Part shown: positions 25,282-34,125 of the stretch, piece by piece
How the letters are laid out: the number at the start of each line of letters is the position of its first letter
Position numbering within the stretch: position 1 is the stretch's first letter
DNA from: Xinfangfangia pollutisoli
GTDB taxonomy: Bacteria; Pseudomonadota; Alphaproteobacteria; Rhodobacterales; Rhodobacteraceae
DNA length: 45,192 bases
NCBI RefSeq assembly: GCF_020179405.1
Contig: NZ_JAICBZ010000026.1
Span: forward strand, 1 to 45,192
Direction of reading: 5' to 3'
Made by a program: the position numbers and the translations under genes
The notes under the pieces: generated by a model
Databases searched by the model: none
What the model was told of the DNA's origin: nothing
What the model saw: only the letters and a program-made list of their open reading frames with translations

Positions 25282-26295
25282 ATGAGCGCCGCCCCCACCC
25301 CGCCGACTGCCGATTTCGAGGCCCTGGTGATCCGCGATGTCGAAGGCAAGCCGCGCGCCGGTTTTGAACGGCTGACCCGGGCCGACCTGCCCGCGAATGA
25401 CGTTTTGGTCGAGATCAGCCATTCCAGCCTGAACTACAAGGACGGGCTGGCGGTCAGCGGCAAGGGCCGGATCGCGCGCCGCCTGCCGATGGTGGCCGGG
25501 ATCGACCTAGCCGGGACGGTGGTCGAGTCGAAGGTGCCGCAATGGCAGCCGGGTGACCGGGTGATCGTGAACGGCTGGGGCCTGTCGGAAACCGAATGGG
25601 GCGGCTACAGCCGCTATCAAAGCCTGAAATCCGCCCATCTGACCCGCCTGCCCGAAGGCTTCTCGCCGGCCGAGGCGATGGCGATCGGCACGGCCGGCTA
25701 TACCGCCGCGCTCTGCGCCCTGGCGCTGGAGGATTGGGGCGCCATGGCCCCGGGCCAGGGCGAGGTTCTGGTGACGGGCGCCGCGGGCGGGGTCGGCACG
25801 GTGGCGATCGCGCTGCTGGCCAAGCGCGGCTTTACCGTAGTCGCGGCCACCGGGCGCGAAAGCCAGCATGATTTCCTGTCCGGCCTTGGGGCTTCGGGTT
25901 TCGTCGCCCGCTCGGCACTGGCCGAGCCGGGCAAGATGCTGCAGGCCGAACGCTGGTCGGGCGCGGTCGATACGGTGGGCAGCCACACGCTGGCCAATGT
26001 GCTGGCCCAGACCGTCTATGGCGGCGCCGTCGCGGCCTGCGGCCTGGCGGGCGGGGCGGATCTGCCGGCCTCGGTCATGCCGCATATCCTGCGCAGCGTG
26101 GCGCTTCTGGGGGTGGATTCGGTCATGGCGCCGCAGAAAAAGCGTGACCGCGCCTGGGCTTACCTTGACGCCCATCTTGACCGCGCCAAGCTGGCCCAGC
26201 TTACGACCACCGCTCCTCTGGCCGAACTGCCCGCGCTGGCCCAGGCCATCGTCAAGGGCGAGACGCGCGGCCGCTATGTGATCGAGATCGGCTAA
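25282..26295 (+). CDS. acuI: AcuI/YhdH-type NADPH-dependent acryloyl-CoA reductase
   Basis: The 337-residue zinc-free medium-chain reductase begins at ATG 25282. Typical family features are HSSLNYKDGLAVSGKGRI, GIDLAGTV, WGLSETEWGGYSRYQSL, EAMAIGTAGYTAALC and the nucleotide site VTGAAGGVGTVAIALLAKRG; DSVMAPQKKRDRAW follows later. AcuI reduces acryloyl-CoA to propionyl-CoA, used in 3-hydroxypropionate/DMSP catabolism and acrylate detoxification. The close YhdH family has the same fold, so the exact substrate is not certain. It converges with the GntR gene (19-base gap), and both carry the same candidate operator. Confidence 0.88.
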   Translation: MSAAPTPPTADFEALVIRDVEGKPRAGFERLTRADLPANDVLVEISHSSLNYKDGLAVSGKGRIARRLPMVAGIDLAGTVVESKVPQWQPGDRVIVNGWGLSETEWGGYSRYQSLKSAHLTRLPEGFSPAEAMAIGTAGYTAALCALALEDWGAMAPGQGEVLVTGAAGGVGTVAIALLAKRGFTVVAATGRESQHDFLSGLGASGFVARSALAEPGKMLQAERWSGAVDTVGSHTLANVLAQTVYGGAVAACGLAGGADLPASVMPHILRSVALLGVDSVMAPQKKRDRAWAYLDAHLDRAKLAQLTTTAPLAELPALAQAIVKGETRGRYVIEIG

Positions 26296-26314
26296 GCCCG
26301 CGGTTCGGGCGGCT

Positions 26315-27052
26315 TCAGCCCCCGGCGTCCTGCGCGCCGCGGGCCTCCAGCGCCAGATCGTAGACGCTGCTTTGATAGTCGATCAGCGCGTCGAAGGCGG
26401 CACAGGCCTGGGGCGCATCCCGGGCCAGAAGTGCGGCGAAGATCTGCCGCTGCAGCGCCACCACCCGGTCGCGCTGGCGGAAGCGGAACGAGATCATGTT
26501 GGCGGCCGGGATCAGCGACTGGTTGACCATCTGCATCACCAGCCGCAGCAGCGCATTCGGGCTGGCCGCCGCCACCGCCTGATGGAATTCCACCTCCAGC
26601 CGGCAGAAATCCTGATCCGAGATCTCGGCGTGATCCAGCGCCAGCAGCGCGGTCTCGATCCGCTGGTGATCCTCGCGTCCGGCATGGGCGCAGGCGGCTT
26701 CGATGCACAGCCGGCCCAGGCTGCGGCGGGTCTCGACGATCTCGGGCAGGCCGACGGCGCCCAGCGAGACCAGCCAGGTCGTCACTTCCTGCAGCATCTG
26801 CGCCGCGACATCCAGCGAAGGCGGGCTGACGAAGACCCCGCCCTTGGGCCCGCGTTTCGACCGGATCAGCTTTTTCGCGGCCAGGATCTTCATCGCCTCG
26901 CGCACCGTGGGCTGCGACACCCCGAACCGCTGTGACAGATCGGCCTCGGTGGGCAGGCGCTCGGCCGCGCCCAGCCGTCCGGCGATGATGTCTTCCTGCA
27001 GCCGCTCGGCGATCTGCCGCGCCAGACCCTGATTGCGGTCGATCTCGGCCAT
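26315..27052 (-). CDS. GntR-family transcriptional regulator, FadR subfamily with FCD domain
   Basis: The 245-residue protein has a winged-helix N terminus (IAERLQEDIIAGRLGAAERL, LSQRFGVSQPTVREAMKIL, RGPKGGVFV) and a C-terminal all-helical FCD domain with metal-type ligand residues around EVEFHQAV and the later helices. FadR-type GntR proteins bind short palindromes and release on binding carboxylate or acyl-CoA ligands. A copy of the CATATTTCAATA site lies upstream of this gene and another upstream of acuI. It therefore probably represses both. The ligand may be an acryloyl- or propionyl-CoA related compound (inference). Confidence 0.9.
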   Translation of the reverse strand: MAEIDRNQGLARQIAERLQEDIIAGRLGAAERLPTEADLSQRFGVSQPTVREAMKILAAKKLIRSKRGPKGGVFVSPPSLDVAAQMLQEVTTWLVSLGAVGLPEIVETRRSLGRLCIEAACAHAGREDHQRIETALLALDHAEISDQDFCRLEVEFHQAVAAASPNALLRLVMQMVNQSLIPAANMISFRFRQRDRVVALQRQIFAALLARDAPQACAAFDALIDYQSSVYDLALEARGAQDAGG

Positions 27053-27099
27053 ATGCCCCTGCCTGTGATGCCTGACGCGCAGCCTAGCGCAGATGATCC

Positions 27100-27115
27100 G
27101 GTATTGAAATATGCC
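27100..27115. promoter_or_regulatory. Candidate GntR operator upstream of the GntR gene
   Basis: GGTATTGAAATATGCC is 48 bases before the GntR start. Its reverse complement aligns to the acuI palindrome core (CCATATTTCAATATGG) with 13 of 16 bases identical, including an unbroken CATATTTCAATA. The position suits autorepression. Confidence 0.55.
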
Positions 27116-27298
27116 AATCCGGGCCGGGGCGCGCGCCCGGCCGGACCTGCCCGAAAACCGGGCGCAGATGCGGGGTCTTTGCGGCTGGGTGCTGCATCAA
27201 AGCTGTACAGTCCATGCATGTTTGGGCGAAACTGAATCGTCAGCGCCGGTGCCGGGCTTCCGGCTGTGGGGTCGGGCGCTGGGATGGGGATGGACGGG

Positions 27299-28132
27299 AT
27301 GCCACGCCGGATATCGCGCATCGGATCGGCAATGCGGCCGCTTCGGATCTGCGCCTGTGTGCTTGGGCTGGGGCTGCCTGCGGCGGCATGGGCCGAGCGG
27401 CTGCTGCTGGGCAGCGAAGGGGTCAACCCGCCTTTGTCGATGCTGGCCGCCGATGGCGGGCCCGGCGGTTTCGAACCCGATCTGGCCCGCGCGATCTGCG
27501 CCCGGATCGGCGCCGATTGCGGCTTTGTCGTGATGGATTTCATGGAGCTGGTTCCCGCGCTGAAGGCGGGCGAGATCGCGATGGTGGTCGCCAACCTTGC
27601 GCCGACGGAAGAGCGCCGCAAGACGCTGCTTTTCACCGATCCGATCCTGAGGAACCCGGTGAATTTCGTCGTGCCGCAGCATTGCAATGCGCCGATCGTG
27701 CCGCAGACCCTTGTCGGCAAGGGGCTGCGGATCGGGCTGTTGCGCGGCGATTCCACCGGGCAGCAGGTCGAGGACAGGTTCGGGACGGTGCTGTCCTATG
27801 TCTATTACGATTCCGTCGAAACCGCGGTGCAGGATCTTCAGGCCGGACGGGTGGCAATGCTGGCCCTGCCCCGGATCACCGCGGCGCTGCATCTGATCGA
27901 CACGCCGCAGGGCGCGGGCTGGAAGCTGGTGGGCGATGGTGATGCCGAGGGGATCGGGGCGGATCCGGGCATGGCCTGGGCGCTGCGCCCCGATGCGGCG
28001 CCGCTGGCGGCGCAGGTCAATGCGGCGCTGCAAGAGATGCTGGCCGATTGCAGCTATACCGCGATCCGCAAGGCCTATGTGGGCGTCCCGCTGCTGCCCG
28101 GCGATGCCGCATGCGACGCGGCGGGCAGATAG
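27299..28132 (+). CDS. Orphan extracellular solute-binding protein, amino-acid (SBP_bac_3) type
   Basis: I take ATG 27299 (MPRRISRIGSAMRPL) as the start because it gives a complete signal peptide; ATG 27332 is an alternative. The type II binding-protein features are PPLSMLAADGGPGGFEPDLARAIC, FMELVPALKAGEIAMVVANL, TEERRKTLLFTDPI and TAVQDLQAGRVAML. Three to four cysteines in the mature part may form disulfides. No permease or ATPase gene is adjacent, so it must share a transporter encoded elsewhere or act as a sensor. Ligand unknown. Confidence 0.83.
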   Translation: MPRRISRIGSAMRPLRICACVLGLGLPAAAWAERLLLGSEGVNPPLSMLAADGGPGGFEPDLARAICARIGADCGFVVMDFMELVPALKAGEIAMVVANLAPTEERRKTLLFTDPILRNPVNFVVPQHCNAPIVPQTLVGKGLRIGLLRGDSTGQQVEDRFGTVLSYVYYDSVETAVQDLQAGRVAMLALPRITAALHLIDTPQGAGWKLVGDGDAEGIGADPGMAWALRPDAAPLAAQVNAALQEMLADCSYTAIRKAYVGVPLLPGDAACDAAGR

Positions 28133-28199
28133 GCGGGCGGCACGGCAGGCAACGTGCCAGGCGCATTGCCCCGACGCCGCGGCAGATCCTGCGCGAAAG

Positions 28200-28230
28200 C
28201 TGCGCCGCCGCTCTTTAAAGGGCGGCGCAG
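28200..28230. terminator. Bidirectional hairpin between convergent genes
   Basis: CTGCGCCGCC and GGCGGCGCAG form a perfect 10-base stem with an 11-base loop (GCTCTTTAAAG) in the 105-base gap between the ends of the solute-binding-protein gene and the TRAP permease gene. It can end transcripts from both sides, although long U-tracts are missing. Confidence 0.6.
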
Positions 28231-28237
28231 ACCCGTC

Positions 28238-29560
28238 TCAATAGACCACCAGCGCCGGCACGGCCGCCAGAAGCGCCAGCACCGCCAGCATCACGCCGAT
28301 GAACGGAAGCGCCCCGGCGAAGATCGATTCCAGCGAGACGCGACGGTCGCCCAAAGCGGCGTGGATGGTGAAGACCGAAATCCCGAAGGGCGGGGTCAGA
28401 AGGCCCACCTCGACCGCGATCACGGTCAGGATGCCGAAATGCACCAGATCGAAGCCCAGGCTTTGCGCGATGGGCGCGGCAATCGGCACCACGATCAACA
28501 GGATCGAGCTGCTGTCCAGGATCATGCCCAAAAGCAGCACCAGCAGCAGATAGACCAGCAGAAAGCCGGTCGGCCCCAGGCCGATCTCGCGCACGAAGCC
28601 CTCGATCGCCGAAGGCACGCCCGCCACCGCCAGCATCTGGCCATAAAACCCCGCCGCGACCAGCAGGATCAGGATCGAGACTGACACCGCCCCGGTTTCG
28701 GTCAGCACCTTCCACAGCCGCCCCTGCCCCAGGCTGCGGCGCAGAAGCGCCACGACCAAGGCGGCAAAGGCGCCGACGCCGCCGGCCTCGGTCGGGGTGA
28801 AGAAGCCGCTGTAGAGCCCGCCGATCACCGCGCCCACCAGCACCACGATCGGCAGGCCCTTCGCGATCAGCCCGCGCGCGCCCAGCCGCGGCGCCATGGA
28901 TTGCGCCGCATGCTTTTCGCGCAGCTTCGCCGCGTCGAAGACCAGTCCCGGCGCCAGCCAGGCCGCCAGCACGATCATCAGCGCGAAGGACAGCGCCAGG
29001 ATCAGCCCGGGCACCAGACCGGCCATGAACATCTTGCCGATCGAAACCTCGGCCAGGACACCGTAGATGATCAGCAAAAGCGAGGGCGGGATCAACATGC
29101 CCAGCACCGAACTGCCCGCAACCGTGCCGGTGGCGAAAGACGGGCGGTAGCCGTGGCGCATCATCTCGGGCACGGCGACGCGGGTGAAGACCGCGGCCGA
29201 GGCGATCGACACGCCGGTCACGGCGGCGAAGATGGTATTGGCCGCGACCGTGGCGATGCCCAGGCCGCCCAGCACCCGGTGCAGCAGCGCATCGGCCACA
29301 TCGAACGTGTCGCGCCCGACATTGGAAATCGACACCAGCTGCCCCATCAGCACGAACAGCGGGATGGTGGCGAACAGGTAATTGGCGACGCCATTGTAGC
29401 TGGCAATCGACATCAGCTTCAGCGCCATGGCCATGTTGCCGCGCAGAAGCCAGACGCCCAGGAAGGCCACGCTGATCAGGGCAACGGCGATGCGCATGCC
29501 CAGAAGGATCAGCACCAGCAGAAGGCCGATCAGCAGAAGGCCGATGGTAACGCTGCTCAT
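28238..29560 (-). CDS. TRAP transporter large permease (DctM)
   Basis: The 440-residue, highly hydrophobic protein has about 12 membrane helices. DctM motifs include ATIPLFVLMGQLVSISN, TVAGSSVLGMLIPPSLLLIIYGVL and GFFTPTEAGGVGAF, the sodium-coupled transport segments. The small permease gene is 3 bases upstream and the binding-protein gene precedes that. The three TRAP genes end the operon that starts with the molybdenum hydroxylase genes. It imports the substrate bound by the DctP protein, most likely an organic acid that the hydroxylase then oxidises. Confidence 0.95.
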   Translation of the reverse strand: MSSVTIGLLLIGLLLVLILLGMRIAVALISVAFLGVWLLRGNMAMALKLMSIASYNGVANYLFATIPLFVLMGQLVSISNVGRDTFDVADALLHRVLGGLGIATVAANTIFAAVTGVSIASAAVFTRVAVPEMMRHGYRPSFATGTVAGSSVLGMLIPPSLLLIIYGVLAEVSIGKMFMAGLVPGLILALSFALMIVLAAWLAPGLVFDAAKLREKHAAQSMAPRLGARGLIAKGLPIVVLVGAVIGGLYSGFFTPTEAGGVGAFAALVVALLRRSLGQGRLWKVLTETGAVSVSILILLVAAGFYGQMLAVAGVPSAIEGFVREIGLGPTGFLLVYLLLVLLLGMILDSSSILLIVVPIAAPIAQSLGFDLVHFGILTVIAVEVGLLTPPFGISVFTIHAALGDRRVSLESIFAGALPFIGVMLAVLALLAAVPALVVY

Positions 29561-29563
29561 CGC

Positions 29564-30112
29564 CTAGATCTCCACCATCTCGTCGGGCCCGGTTGCGGGC
29601 TGGATCAGCGCGACCAAAAGGCCAAAGCCCGTCGCGATGCCGCTGATCACGATGATCAGGCGGAAGGGCAGCGTCGGCAGGGTCCAGACGCCCTGCACGC
29701 CGAAGAATTCACCCCGATGCCAGGCCTCGGCCGTGTCGGGCCAGGCCGACCAGGCGATGGCGAAAAAGATCGCCACGCCCACCAGCGCGAACAGCGTGTC
29801 CAAGAGCCGCACAAGCCCGGGGGCGACCTGGCGGATCCGGCTGACCAGAAAGTCGGCACGGATCATGTTGCCGCGCAGGGCCGATGCCGGCAGCATCAGG
29901 AAGACGATCGCCACGACCGACCGCGCGGCGATTTCGGCCACGCCGGTGACCGGATGGCCCAGAAAGTTGCGGCCGACCACATCGGCCATGATCAGCAGCA
30001 TCAGGGCGAAGATCCAGACCGTGCCGATGGCGGCCATGGCGTCATAGACAAGCTGCAGGCCCCGCCGGAACGGCGGAACCTGATGCGGCGGTGCGGTTGG
30101 AAATTCTGCCAT
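29564..30112 (-). CDS. TRAP transporter small permease (DctQ)
   Basis: The ATG at 30112 (MAEFPTAPPHQVPPF) gives 182 residues; longer frames would extend into the binding-protein gene. Four membrane helices are visible, with MLLIMADVVGRNFLGHPVTGVAEIAARSVV, the DctQ hallmark around the first two, and LLDTLFALVGVAIFFAIAWSAW after them. It stabilises the large permease. The binding-protein gene ends 19 bases upstream and dctM starts 3 bases downstream. Confidence 0.93.
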   Translation of the reverse strand: MAEFPTAPPHQVPPFRRGLQLVYDAMAAIGTVWIFALMLLIMADVVGRNFLGHPVTGVAEIAARSVVAIVFLMLPASALRGNMIRADFLVSRIRQVAPGLVRLLDTLFALVGVAIFFAIAWSAWPDTAEAWHRGEFFGVQGVWTLPTLPFRLIIVISGIATGFGLLVALIQPATGPDEMVEI

Positions 30113-30131
30113 GATGCTGCGGGTCCGCTGC

Positions 30132-31202
30132 TTAAAGCCCTTGGGTCCAGTCGCGTGCCGGCGTGATGCCCCGCGCGGCCAGCGCGTCGAAATAGGCATG
30201 CAGTACGGTCTTCGCGGCCTCGCCATTGGCGGTCAGCCAGGGCTCGACGATGTTCGGCAGCTTGGCCGCCCATTCGGCCTTCTTGGCATGGTCGAACTCG
30301 ATGATCTCCAGCCCGGCCGCCTGCATTTCGGTGATCGCCTGGGTCGAGCGTTCCGTGACATAGGCGCCATGCGCGGCCGAGGTCAGTTTGCCGGCCTCGA
30401 TGATCGCTTCGGCCACTTCGGCCGGAAGGCGCGCCATGAAATCCAGGTTCGCGGCGATGCCGCCGAAATACATCGAGCCGAAGCCGACCCGCGCCAGTTT
30501 CGGCGCCACTTCATAGGTGCGCGTGGGCTGGATGCCCGAGGCGAAGGATAGGGTGCCTTCGGAAACCCCGGTCTGGATATCGGTGTAATAGGTGGTCAGC
30601 GCGCCATCGACCGGGGTTGCGCCGGTGCCGGCCAGCCAGTTCGCCGAGGTGCCCGGCGCCGAAAGCCGGCGGTTGGCCACATCGGCCACCGAATTGATCG
30701 GGAAATTCGCGTAGATGTCGTAGCTGTCGGTGATCAGCGACGACAGGTGCAGCATGTTCTGCGCGGTCCAGCTGTCTTTCAGCTCGGGCAGCGTCGCCGT
30801 CAGTTCATCGAAGATCTCGATCACCGCCAGCGGGTCGTTATTGGCGAAGGGCGTGTAATAGGTGATGTTCTGCAAGGGCATGGCCGAGCCTTCCCAAAGC
30901 GTGCCCACCATGCCGATATCGACGATCCCGTCGCGCACCGCGGCGCGGGTGTCGGTGAACTTGTACAGCGTGCCGCCGTAATTCTCGTGCCAGTTGATCG
31001 TGTAATTGCCGCCCTTTTCGGCCAGGATCCGGTCGACTTCGGGCTGCAGGGCGTTCTGCATCGCATAGGCCCAGATATTCGTGGTCGGATGGCTTGACCC
31101 GATCTGGATGTCGATCGCCTCGGCCGCGCGGGCGCGGCGGGCCAGGAACGGAAGCGCAAGCGCGCCGCCGGTTGCGGTGATGAAGCTGCGTCTGGTCGTC
31201 AT
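30132..31202 (-). CDS. TRAP transporter substrate-binding protein (DctP)
   Basis: The ATG at 31202 (after GGGAGGACCAAGGA) gives 356 residues with a twin-arginine-type leader (MTTRRSFITATGGALALPFL). DctP features are IQIGSSHPTTNIWAYAMQNAL, GGTLYKFTDTRAAVRDGIVDIGMVGT and the later VADVANRRLSAPGTSANWLAGTGATPV. It delivers substrate to the DctQM permease. It follows the CoxG-like gene by 71 bases in the same direction. The ligand cannot be read from sequence. Its location in a molybdenum-hydroxylase operon suggests an aromatic or other carboxylate. Confidence 0.92.
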   Translation of the reverse strand: MTTRRSFITATGGALALPFLARRARAAEAIDIQIGSSHPTTNIWAYAMQNALQPEVDRILAEKGGNYTINWHENYGGTLYKFTDTRAAVRDGIVDIGMVGTLWEGSAMPLQNITYYTPFANNDPLAVIEIFDELTATLPELKDSWTAQNMLHLSSLITDSYDIYANFPINSVADVANRRLSAPGTSANWLAGTGATPVDGALTTYYTDIQTGVSEGTLSFASGIQPTRTYEVAPKLARVGFGSMYFGGIAANLDFMARLPAEVAEAIIEAGKLTSAAHGAYVTERSTQAITEMQAAGLEIIEFDHAKKAEWAAKLPNIVEPWLTANGEAAKTVLHAYFDALAARGITPARDWTQGL

Positions 31203-31273
31203 TCCTTGGTCCTCCCTGGGGCGCGGGTCCGGCGCCTGTTCCTCCATGCGCGGCCCGCGGTTATGTCAGTCGG

Positions 31274-31738
31274 TCAGTCGGTGGTGGCGGTGGTGGTGGT
31301 TTCGTTCAGCACATCGGCGAAGCGGGTGAAGAATTCGTCGGCCAGCTTCGCCGCCGTGGCCTGGATCAGCCGGCTTCCCAGCGCGGCCAGCTTGCCGCCC
31401 AGGGCCGCTTCGGCGGTGTAGCTGAGAACCGTGCCCGTGCCTTCAGGCGCCAGCGTCACCCGCGCCGCCCCTTTGGCGAAGCCCGCGATCCCGCCCGAGC
31501 CCTTGCCCGACAGGGTGCAGGCGAAGGGTGGCTCCTTGTCGGCCAGTTCGACCTCGCCCTTGAACCGGGCCGAGACCGGGCCGATCTTCAGCTTGACCGT
31601 GGCGGCGAAGGCGTCGTCCGAGGTCTGCGCCAGCGTCTCGCAGCCCGGGATGGCGCGGGCCAGCACTTCGGGGTCGAACAGCGCGCGCCAGACGGTTTCG
31701 GGCGGCTGGGTCAGGCTGTGGCTTCCGGTCAGTTCCAT
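31274..31738 (-). CDS. CoxG-like SRPBCC protein
   Basis: The 154-residue protein has the CoxG pattern MELTGSHSLTQPPETVWRAL, FDPEVLARAIPGCETL, ATVKLKIGPVSARFKGEVEL and SYTAEAALGGKLAALGSRLI. CoxG proteins help membrane recruitment or maturation of CO-dehydrogenase-like molybdenum hydroxylases. The start overlaps the end of the molybdenum subunit gene by 10 bases, so the products are coupled. An unusual feature is a Thr-rich tail (ETTTTATTD). Confidence 0.9.
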   Translation of the reverse strand: MELTGSHSLTQPPETVWRALFDPEVLARAIPGCETLAQTSDDAFAATVKLKIGPVSARFKGEVELADKEPPFACTLSGKGSGGIAGFAKGAARVTLAPEGTGTVLSYTAEAALGGKLAALGSRLIQATAAKLADEFFTRFADVLNETTTTATTD

Positions 31739-34125
31739 GTCTCATCCCGTTCGGTCGGACCGATGCCCAGGGCAGCCAGGATGCGCGCCGGGGTCATCGG
31801 GGTTTGGCAAAGCCGCGCGCCAAAGGGGCGCAGCGCGTCGTTCACGGCATTCATCACGGCCGCGCCGGCGGCGGCGGTGCCCGCCTCGCCCACGCCCTTG
31901 GCGCCAAGGATCGTGTCCTCGGTCGGCGTCTCGACATGGCCGATCAGGATATCGGGCATCTCGCCCGCCATCGGCACCAGATAATCGGCCAAGGAGCCGT
32001 TCAGCAGCTGCCCGGCATCGTCATAAAGGCATTCCTCATACAGCGCCGCGCCCAGGCCCTGCACCACCCCGCCGCGGATCTGTTCATCAACCAGAAGCGG
32101 GTTGATGATCCGCCCGCAATCCTCGACCACCCAGTGCTTCAACAGCTTGACCAGGCCGGTTTCGGTGTCGACCTCGACCCAGGCGGCCTGCACGCCATTG
32201 GTGAAGCCGAAAGGATAGCCCTGCGGCGCGAAGTGCTGGGCGACCGACAGCGAATTGTCGGTGCCTTCGGGCAGCGTGTCGGGCCGGTAGGTGGCAATCC
32301 GCGCCAGTTCGGCCAGCGCCAGCCGCTCGGCCCCCGTCGCCGCATCGACCACCGCGCCCCCCCTCAGCGCCAGGCTTTCGGGCGCCGCCTGCAGGATCGC
32401 CCCGGCGATGCGGCACAGCTGTTCGGCCAGCTTGCGCCCCGCCCGCAGCGCGGTTTCGCCGCCGATCCCGGCGCCGCGGCAGGCCCAGGTCGCCCCGCCC
32501 GAGGGCGTGGCATCGGTGTCGCCCGTTACCACCTTCACCTGATCGGGCGTCAGCCCCAACTGGTCGGCGACGATCTGGGCGATGATGGTTTCGGTGCCCT
32601 GCCCCTGTTCGGTGACGGAAATCGCGCAATGCGCCTCGCCCCCCGGGGTCAGCCGCACGACCGCCCCATCCTGGGCCGAGATCCGCGCCCCGCCGACGCC
32701 ATAGAAGGCCGCGCCGGGATTGGTGATTTCCACAAAGGTCGCCAGACCGATGCCGCGGTGAATGCCCTTTTCGCGCAAGGCCGCCTGTTCGGCCCGCAAC
32801 CCGTCGTAATCCATCAGCGCCCGCAGCCGGCGCAGGCTTTCCTGATGCGACAGCTTTTCGAAGCGGTAGCCGGTGGCCGAGGCACAAGGATAGGCGTCAT
32901 CCGCCACCACATTGCGCGCCCGCATCTCGAACGGGTCCAGCCCCAGCTTTTCCGCCGCCAGGTCGATCAGCGCCTCGGTCACCTGCACGGCGATCGGATG
33001 GCCCACGGCGCGATATTGGCTGGTCTGCACCTTGTTCTGGAACAGCACCTCCAGCACGCCGTGATAATCGGGCATCGCATAGGGCGCGCCCATCAGGCGG
33101 ATCACCTGATTGCCCTCGGCGACCGAGGTGCGGGGATAGGTGGAATAGGGGCCGATCAGCGTGCGGTCCAGCACCTCCATCGCCAGCACCTGGCCCTGGC
33201 CGTCCAGCGCCATCCGCGCCTTGACCTTATGGTCGCGGGCATGGATGTCGGAGGTGAAGCTTTCCAGCCGGTCGGCCACGAAACGCACCGGGCGGTGCAG
33301 CTTCAGACTGGCGGCGACCGTGGCCATTTCCTCGTGATAGAGATGCAGCTTCATCCCGAAACTGCCGCCCACATCGGGCGAGATCACCCGCACGCGGTTG
33401 TCGGGCAGGCCGAACTGGCGGGCATAGACATCCTGAAACTGGAACGGGGTCTGGGTGCCGTGATGCACGGTCAACTGGCCGCTGGCCGGGTCGTAATCGG
33501 CCACCACCGCCCGCGGCTCCAGCGTCACGGCAGTGTGGCGGCCAAAGCGCCATTCGCCTTCCACCACCAGCGCCGCCCCGTCAAAGGCCGCCGCGGCGCC
33601 TTCGGTCTTCAGCTCGGCCCGGAAACACAGGTTCGAGGCGCTGGCCTCGGCCGCCGCCGGCATGTCGGGATCCAGCGCCGGGGCAAAGCCCGCGACGGCG
33701 GGCAGGTCGTCGATATCGAGCAGGATCTTCTCGCAGGCATCTTCCGCCTCGGCCCGGGTCCGGGCGATCACCATGGCGACCGGATGGCCGACCCACAGCA
33801 CCTCTTGATCGGCCAGAATGCTTTGGGCCGGGCTGGTCATGCCGGCGAAATGGCTTAGGACCCCGGTCCAGCCCTGACACATCGGGTTCAGATCGGCGGC
33901 GGAATAGACGGCGATCACCCCGGGCGCGGCCCGCGCCTCGTCCAGATCCAGCGCGGTGATCCGGCCATGTGCCATCGGGCTGCGCAGGAAGGCCGCATGC
34001 ACCATGCGCGGCAGCGCCAGATCCGAGACATAGGCGCCCCGCCCGGCCAGATGGCGCAGGGCGTTGCGGCGCAGATGCGGCTGGCCGATATGGGCCGGGC
34101 GGTCGGGGGCAAAGCGCTGGGTCAT
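31729..34125 (-). CDS. Molybdenum hydroxylase large subunit (xanthine dehydrogenase/CoxL family)
   Basis: The ATG at 34125 overlaps the iron-sulfur subunit stop (ATGA); the product is 798 residues. N-terminal GRGAYVSDLALPRMVHAAFLRSP and the DVGGSFGMK loop identify the family, and the C-terminal GVGEAGTAAAG supplies the catalytic glutamate. The segment equivalent to AYRCSFR (true CO dehydrogenase) or AYRGAGR (form II) reads QYRAVGHPIA, so it is not a CO dehydrogenase. The substrate is likely an aldehyde or N-heterocycle; it is not identified. The protein binds molybdopterin-cytosine dinucleotide and works with the adjacent FAD and 2Fe-2S subunits. Confidence 0.94.
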   Translation of the reverse strand: MTQRFAPDRPAHIGQPHLRRNALRHLAGRGAYVSDLALPRMVHAAFLRSPMAHGRITALDLDEARAAPGVIAVYSAADLNPMCQGWTGVLSHFAGMTSPAQSILADQEVLWVGHPVAMVIARTRAEAEDACEKILLDIDDLPAVAGFAPALDPDMPAAAEASASNLCFRAELKTEGAAAAFDGAALVVEGEWRFGRHTAVTLEPRAVVADYDPASGQLTVHHGTQTPFQFQDVYARQFGLPDNRVRVISPDVGGSFGMKLHLYHEEMATVAASLKLHRPVRFVADRLESFTSDIHARDHKVKARMALDGQGQVLAMEVLDRTLIGPYSTYPRTSVAEGNQVIRLMGAPYAMPDYHGVLEVLFQNKVQTSQYRAVGHPIAVQVTEALIDLAAEKLGLDPFEMRARNVVADDAYPCASATGYRFEKLSHQESLRRLRALMDYDGLRAEQAALREKGIHRGIGLATFVEITNPGAAFYGVGGARISAQDGAVVRLTPGGEAHCAISVTEQGQGTETIIAQIVADQLGLTPDQVKVVTGDTDATPSGGATWACRGAGIGGETALRAGRKLAEQLCRIAGAILQAAPESLALRGGAVVDAATGAERLALAELARIATYRPDTLPEGTDNSLSVAQHFAPQGYPFGFTNGVQAAWVEVDTETGLVKLLKHWVVEDCGRIINPLLVDEQIRGGVVQGLGAALYEECLYDDAGQLLNGSLADYLVPMAGEMPDILIGHVETPTEDTILGAKGVGEAGTAAAGAAVMNAVNDALRPFGARLCQTPMTPARILAALGIGPTERDETWN

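Noticed and set aside
27203-27220. Adjacent 8-base palindromes CTGTACAG and CATGCATG upstream of the orphan binding protein
   Set aside because: Short palindromes of this kind occur by chance, and no second copy near a regulator was found.
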